A stretch of 23,206 nucleotides of DNA, taken from the IMG/VR virus record IMGVR_UViG_3300048930_000669, positions 1 through 23,206 of that record; one strand, written 5' to 3'. Positions 21,994 to 23,206 of the stretch are shown here, one piece after another. Position numbers and translations under genes: made by a program. This DNA is from a virus. Numbering within the stretch: position 1 is the first letter of the stretch; the number at the start of each line of letters is the position of its first letter. The notes under the pieces were generated by a model. That model was not told the DNA's origin. It made no database searches and worked only from the letters and a program-made list of their open reading frames with translations.

Positions 21994-23001
21994 ATGAAAA
22001 TGAACACCACCATCGCCGCCATCACCCTTGGAATCCTACTGGCCGGTTTCAGCCAGGCAGGATCACTCCTGCAAAACCGCGCCAAGCTCGACGGAGCGAA
22101 ACAGGAAGCCGAAGCCGCTGCCGCCGCCGCGCCTGCGAATGCCGAACTCGCGGCCGTCGCCGCCGACAAAGCCCAGGCACTCGTCAATTTCGACGCCGCC
22201 CAGGCCGCGAAGTTCGGCGCAGACTGGATCAACCGCTGGCAGAACAGCAGCCACGACAATCCGGATGACGAGGCTGTGGACATCTACATCAACGACGGCC
22301 CGTTCATCATCGGCCTGCCGACGATTTCCGGGGCGAAGAAGCGTGAACTGCTCGCGCACATCGCCGCCAAGCCGGTGCTGGTTTCCGAAGACCTGGCCAC
22401 GGTCATGCTCTTCCGGCAGCACAACGCGGCACTTGCCGACAGGATCGAGGAGTTCGCCGCGCTACTGCCATCCAACGGAGTCCATGATGCCGGGTATTTC
22501 CAACTCAAGCATCTTGGACTCGCTGGGCAACCGGGTGGCAGCACTACGTGGACGAAGCACATGTCCACGGCTGACTGGTTCGATCTCGCGTCTGCCGATG
22601 CCCCGTTCGCTCCCTATCTGTTTGTTTCGATGCGTGACCATCTGCTTGCACAGTCCGCACGCCTTCTCGTTGAGAAAAGAAAGTCCGCAGGGCAGTCCGT
22701 CGAAGGGCCCGAGTTCGATGCTGCCATCGCTCCGGTGGTGACCGCACTCGATGCCCCGAAGTTTGACGGACTTGCCGCTGCGGTGGGAGCGCTCGGCATC
22801 GACCTGGTGATCCCCGCACCGGACTACACCGCACAGGAAGCAGTCGCGGATGCCGTGGCAAGTGCCGCAGCCAGCAAGACCAAGTTCACCACGTCGTGGG
22901 GAGCGCAAGCCCCATACCAGGACGGACTCGGCAGCGTCATGTTCGTCAAAGGCAAGACCGCCTACACCGCTTGGCGCGACAGCCTGTTGGCCAACCCATG
23001 A
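21994..23001 (+). CDS. Exported protein of unknown function (2 of 3)
   Basis: A 335-residue protein with an N-terminal signal peptide (MKMNTTIAAITLGILLAGFSQA, cleavage near SQA/GS). The next part is an Ala/Lys/Glu-rich helix (KLDGAKQEAEAAAAAAPANA...), followed by a mixed region with FGADWINRW, AVDIYINDGPFIIGLP, AKKRELLAHIAAKPVLV and a C-terminal EAVADAVASAAASKTK segment. No catalytic motif is recognised. It lies 27 bases after the preceding stop; the leader 21971-21991 is almost only C and A (CCAACC repeats) and has no Shine-Dalgarno sequence. Expected in the periplasm or on the surface. Confidence 0.65.
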   Translation: MKMNTTIAAITLGILLAGFSQAGSLLQNRAKLDGAKQEAEAAAAAAPANAELAAVAADKAQALVNFDAAQAAKFGADWINRWQNSSHDNPDDEAVDIYINDGPFIIGLPTISGAKKRELLAHIAAKPVLVSEDLATVMLFRQHNAALADRIEEFAALLPSNGVHDAGYFQLKHLGLAGQPGGSTTWTKHMSTADWFDLASADAPFAPYLFVSMRDHLLAQSARLLVEKRKSAGQSVEGPEFDAAIAPVVTALDAPKFDGLAAAVGALGIDLVIPAPDYTAQEAVADAVASAAASKTKFTTSWGAQAPYQDGLGSVMFVKGKTAYTAWRDSLLANP

Positions 23002-23028
23002 TCCTCAAACACTCGACCCCGCACACCG

Positions 23029-23206
23029 ATGAAGACACTTCTTCTTTCCTCCATCTCAATCGTTCTATCCCTCACCGCCATCAGCAACGGTCAAACCCGC
23101 TGGCGCGATCTCACGCCCGAACAACGGGCTGCTAGAATCGAGACCATTCGCGAAGCACGGCGTCAGAAGCTCCGTGCCGAGCGCATCGCCCTTCGCCAGC
23201 AGGCGC
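23029..23206 (+). CDS. Exported protein, 3'-partial (3 of 3)
   Basis: The frame is open from the ATG at 23029 to the window end (59 codons). It begins with a signal peptide (MKTLLLSSISIVLSLTAISN, cleavage near SNGQ), then a charged helix with LTPEQRAARIETIREARRQ and further Arg/Gln-rich residues. The LTPEQ followed by Arg-rich helix resembles LTXXQ motifs of small periplasmic proteins (Spy/CpxP-type), but that is only a weak hint. It is 27 bases after the previous stop and is the third exported protein in a row. The end is outside the window. Confidence 0.6.
   Translation, partial: MKTLLLSSISIVLSLTAISNGQTRWRDLTPEQRAARIETIREARRQKLRAERIALRQQA

Noticed and set aside
22896-23135. 79-codon + strand frame overlapping the last two genes
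   Set aside because: Overlaps both the second exported protein and the signal peptide of the third; its translation has no coherent features.

Overview
This window is one densely packed, single-strand morphogenesis module of a tailed double-stranded DNA phage or prophage with lambda-like synteny. Every supported gene is on the + strand, with start/stop overlaps (ATGA, TAATG, TGATG) or gaps of a few bases. No stretch longer than about 85 bases is without a gene. No integrase, repressor, replication gene or tRNA is visible, so free phage and prophage cannot be told apart here. A tape-measure gene plus a lambda-type tail chaperone frameshift indicates a long non-contractile tail (siphovirus). 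The host is not proven. GC-rich codon use, start codons that mostly lack Shine-Dalgarno sequences, a He_PIG-type Ig domain and a GCTNP...DDGSC-type motif would fit Verrucomicrobiota or a relative; this is inference only.

Layout. 3-2308: packaging (small terminase, cut by the window edge, and GpA-type large terminase). 2305-3123: probable lysis genes (membrane protein with an internal lipobox, then an M15 peptidase), unusually placed between terminase and portal. 3127-7058: head (gpW-like connector, lambda-family portal, S49 protease fused to a coiled-coil scaffold, major capsid protein), closed by a strong hairpin terminator at 7087-7120. 7142-9701: connectors and tail start (FII-like and U-like proteins, two paralogous small tail-tube candidates, an unknown protein, and a G/G-T tail chaperone with a GGGAAAG slippery heptamer exactly in phase). 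9673-12081: a gp10-like minor tail candidate and the tape measure. 12085-14700: four unrecognised genes where lambda has M-L-K-I-J, presumably the tail tip. 14733-21115: receptor-binding or baseplate region with a 783-residue fibre-like protein, a He_PIG protein, two tandem DUF2829 (Tad2-like) proteins, the second extended by Cys-rich repeats, a 22-glycine linker and a C-terminal adhesin-like part, then a zinc-ribbon protein and another structural candidate. 21115-23206: three consecutive genes with N-terminal export signals, the last cut by the window end.

Most notable: the lambda-type -1 frameshift site; the tandem DUF2829 pair, whose shared 22-residue core is encoded by copies differing only at synonymous sites; the mosaic adhesin made from the second copy; a TTGACA motif that recurs just upstream of start codons in different reading frames; and a block of exported proteins at the end of a tail operon.
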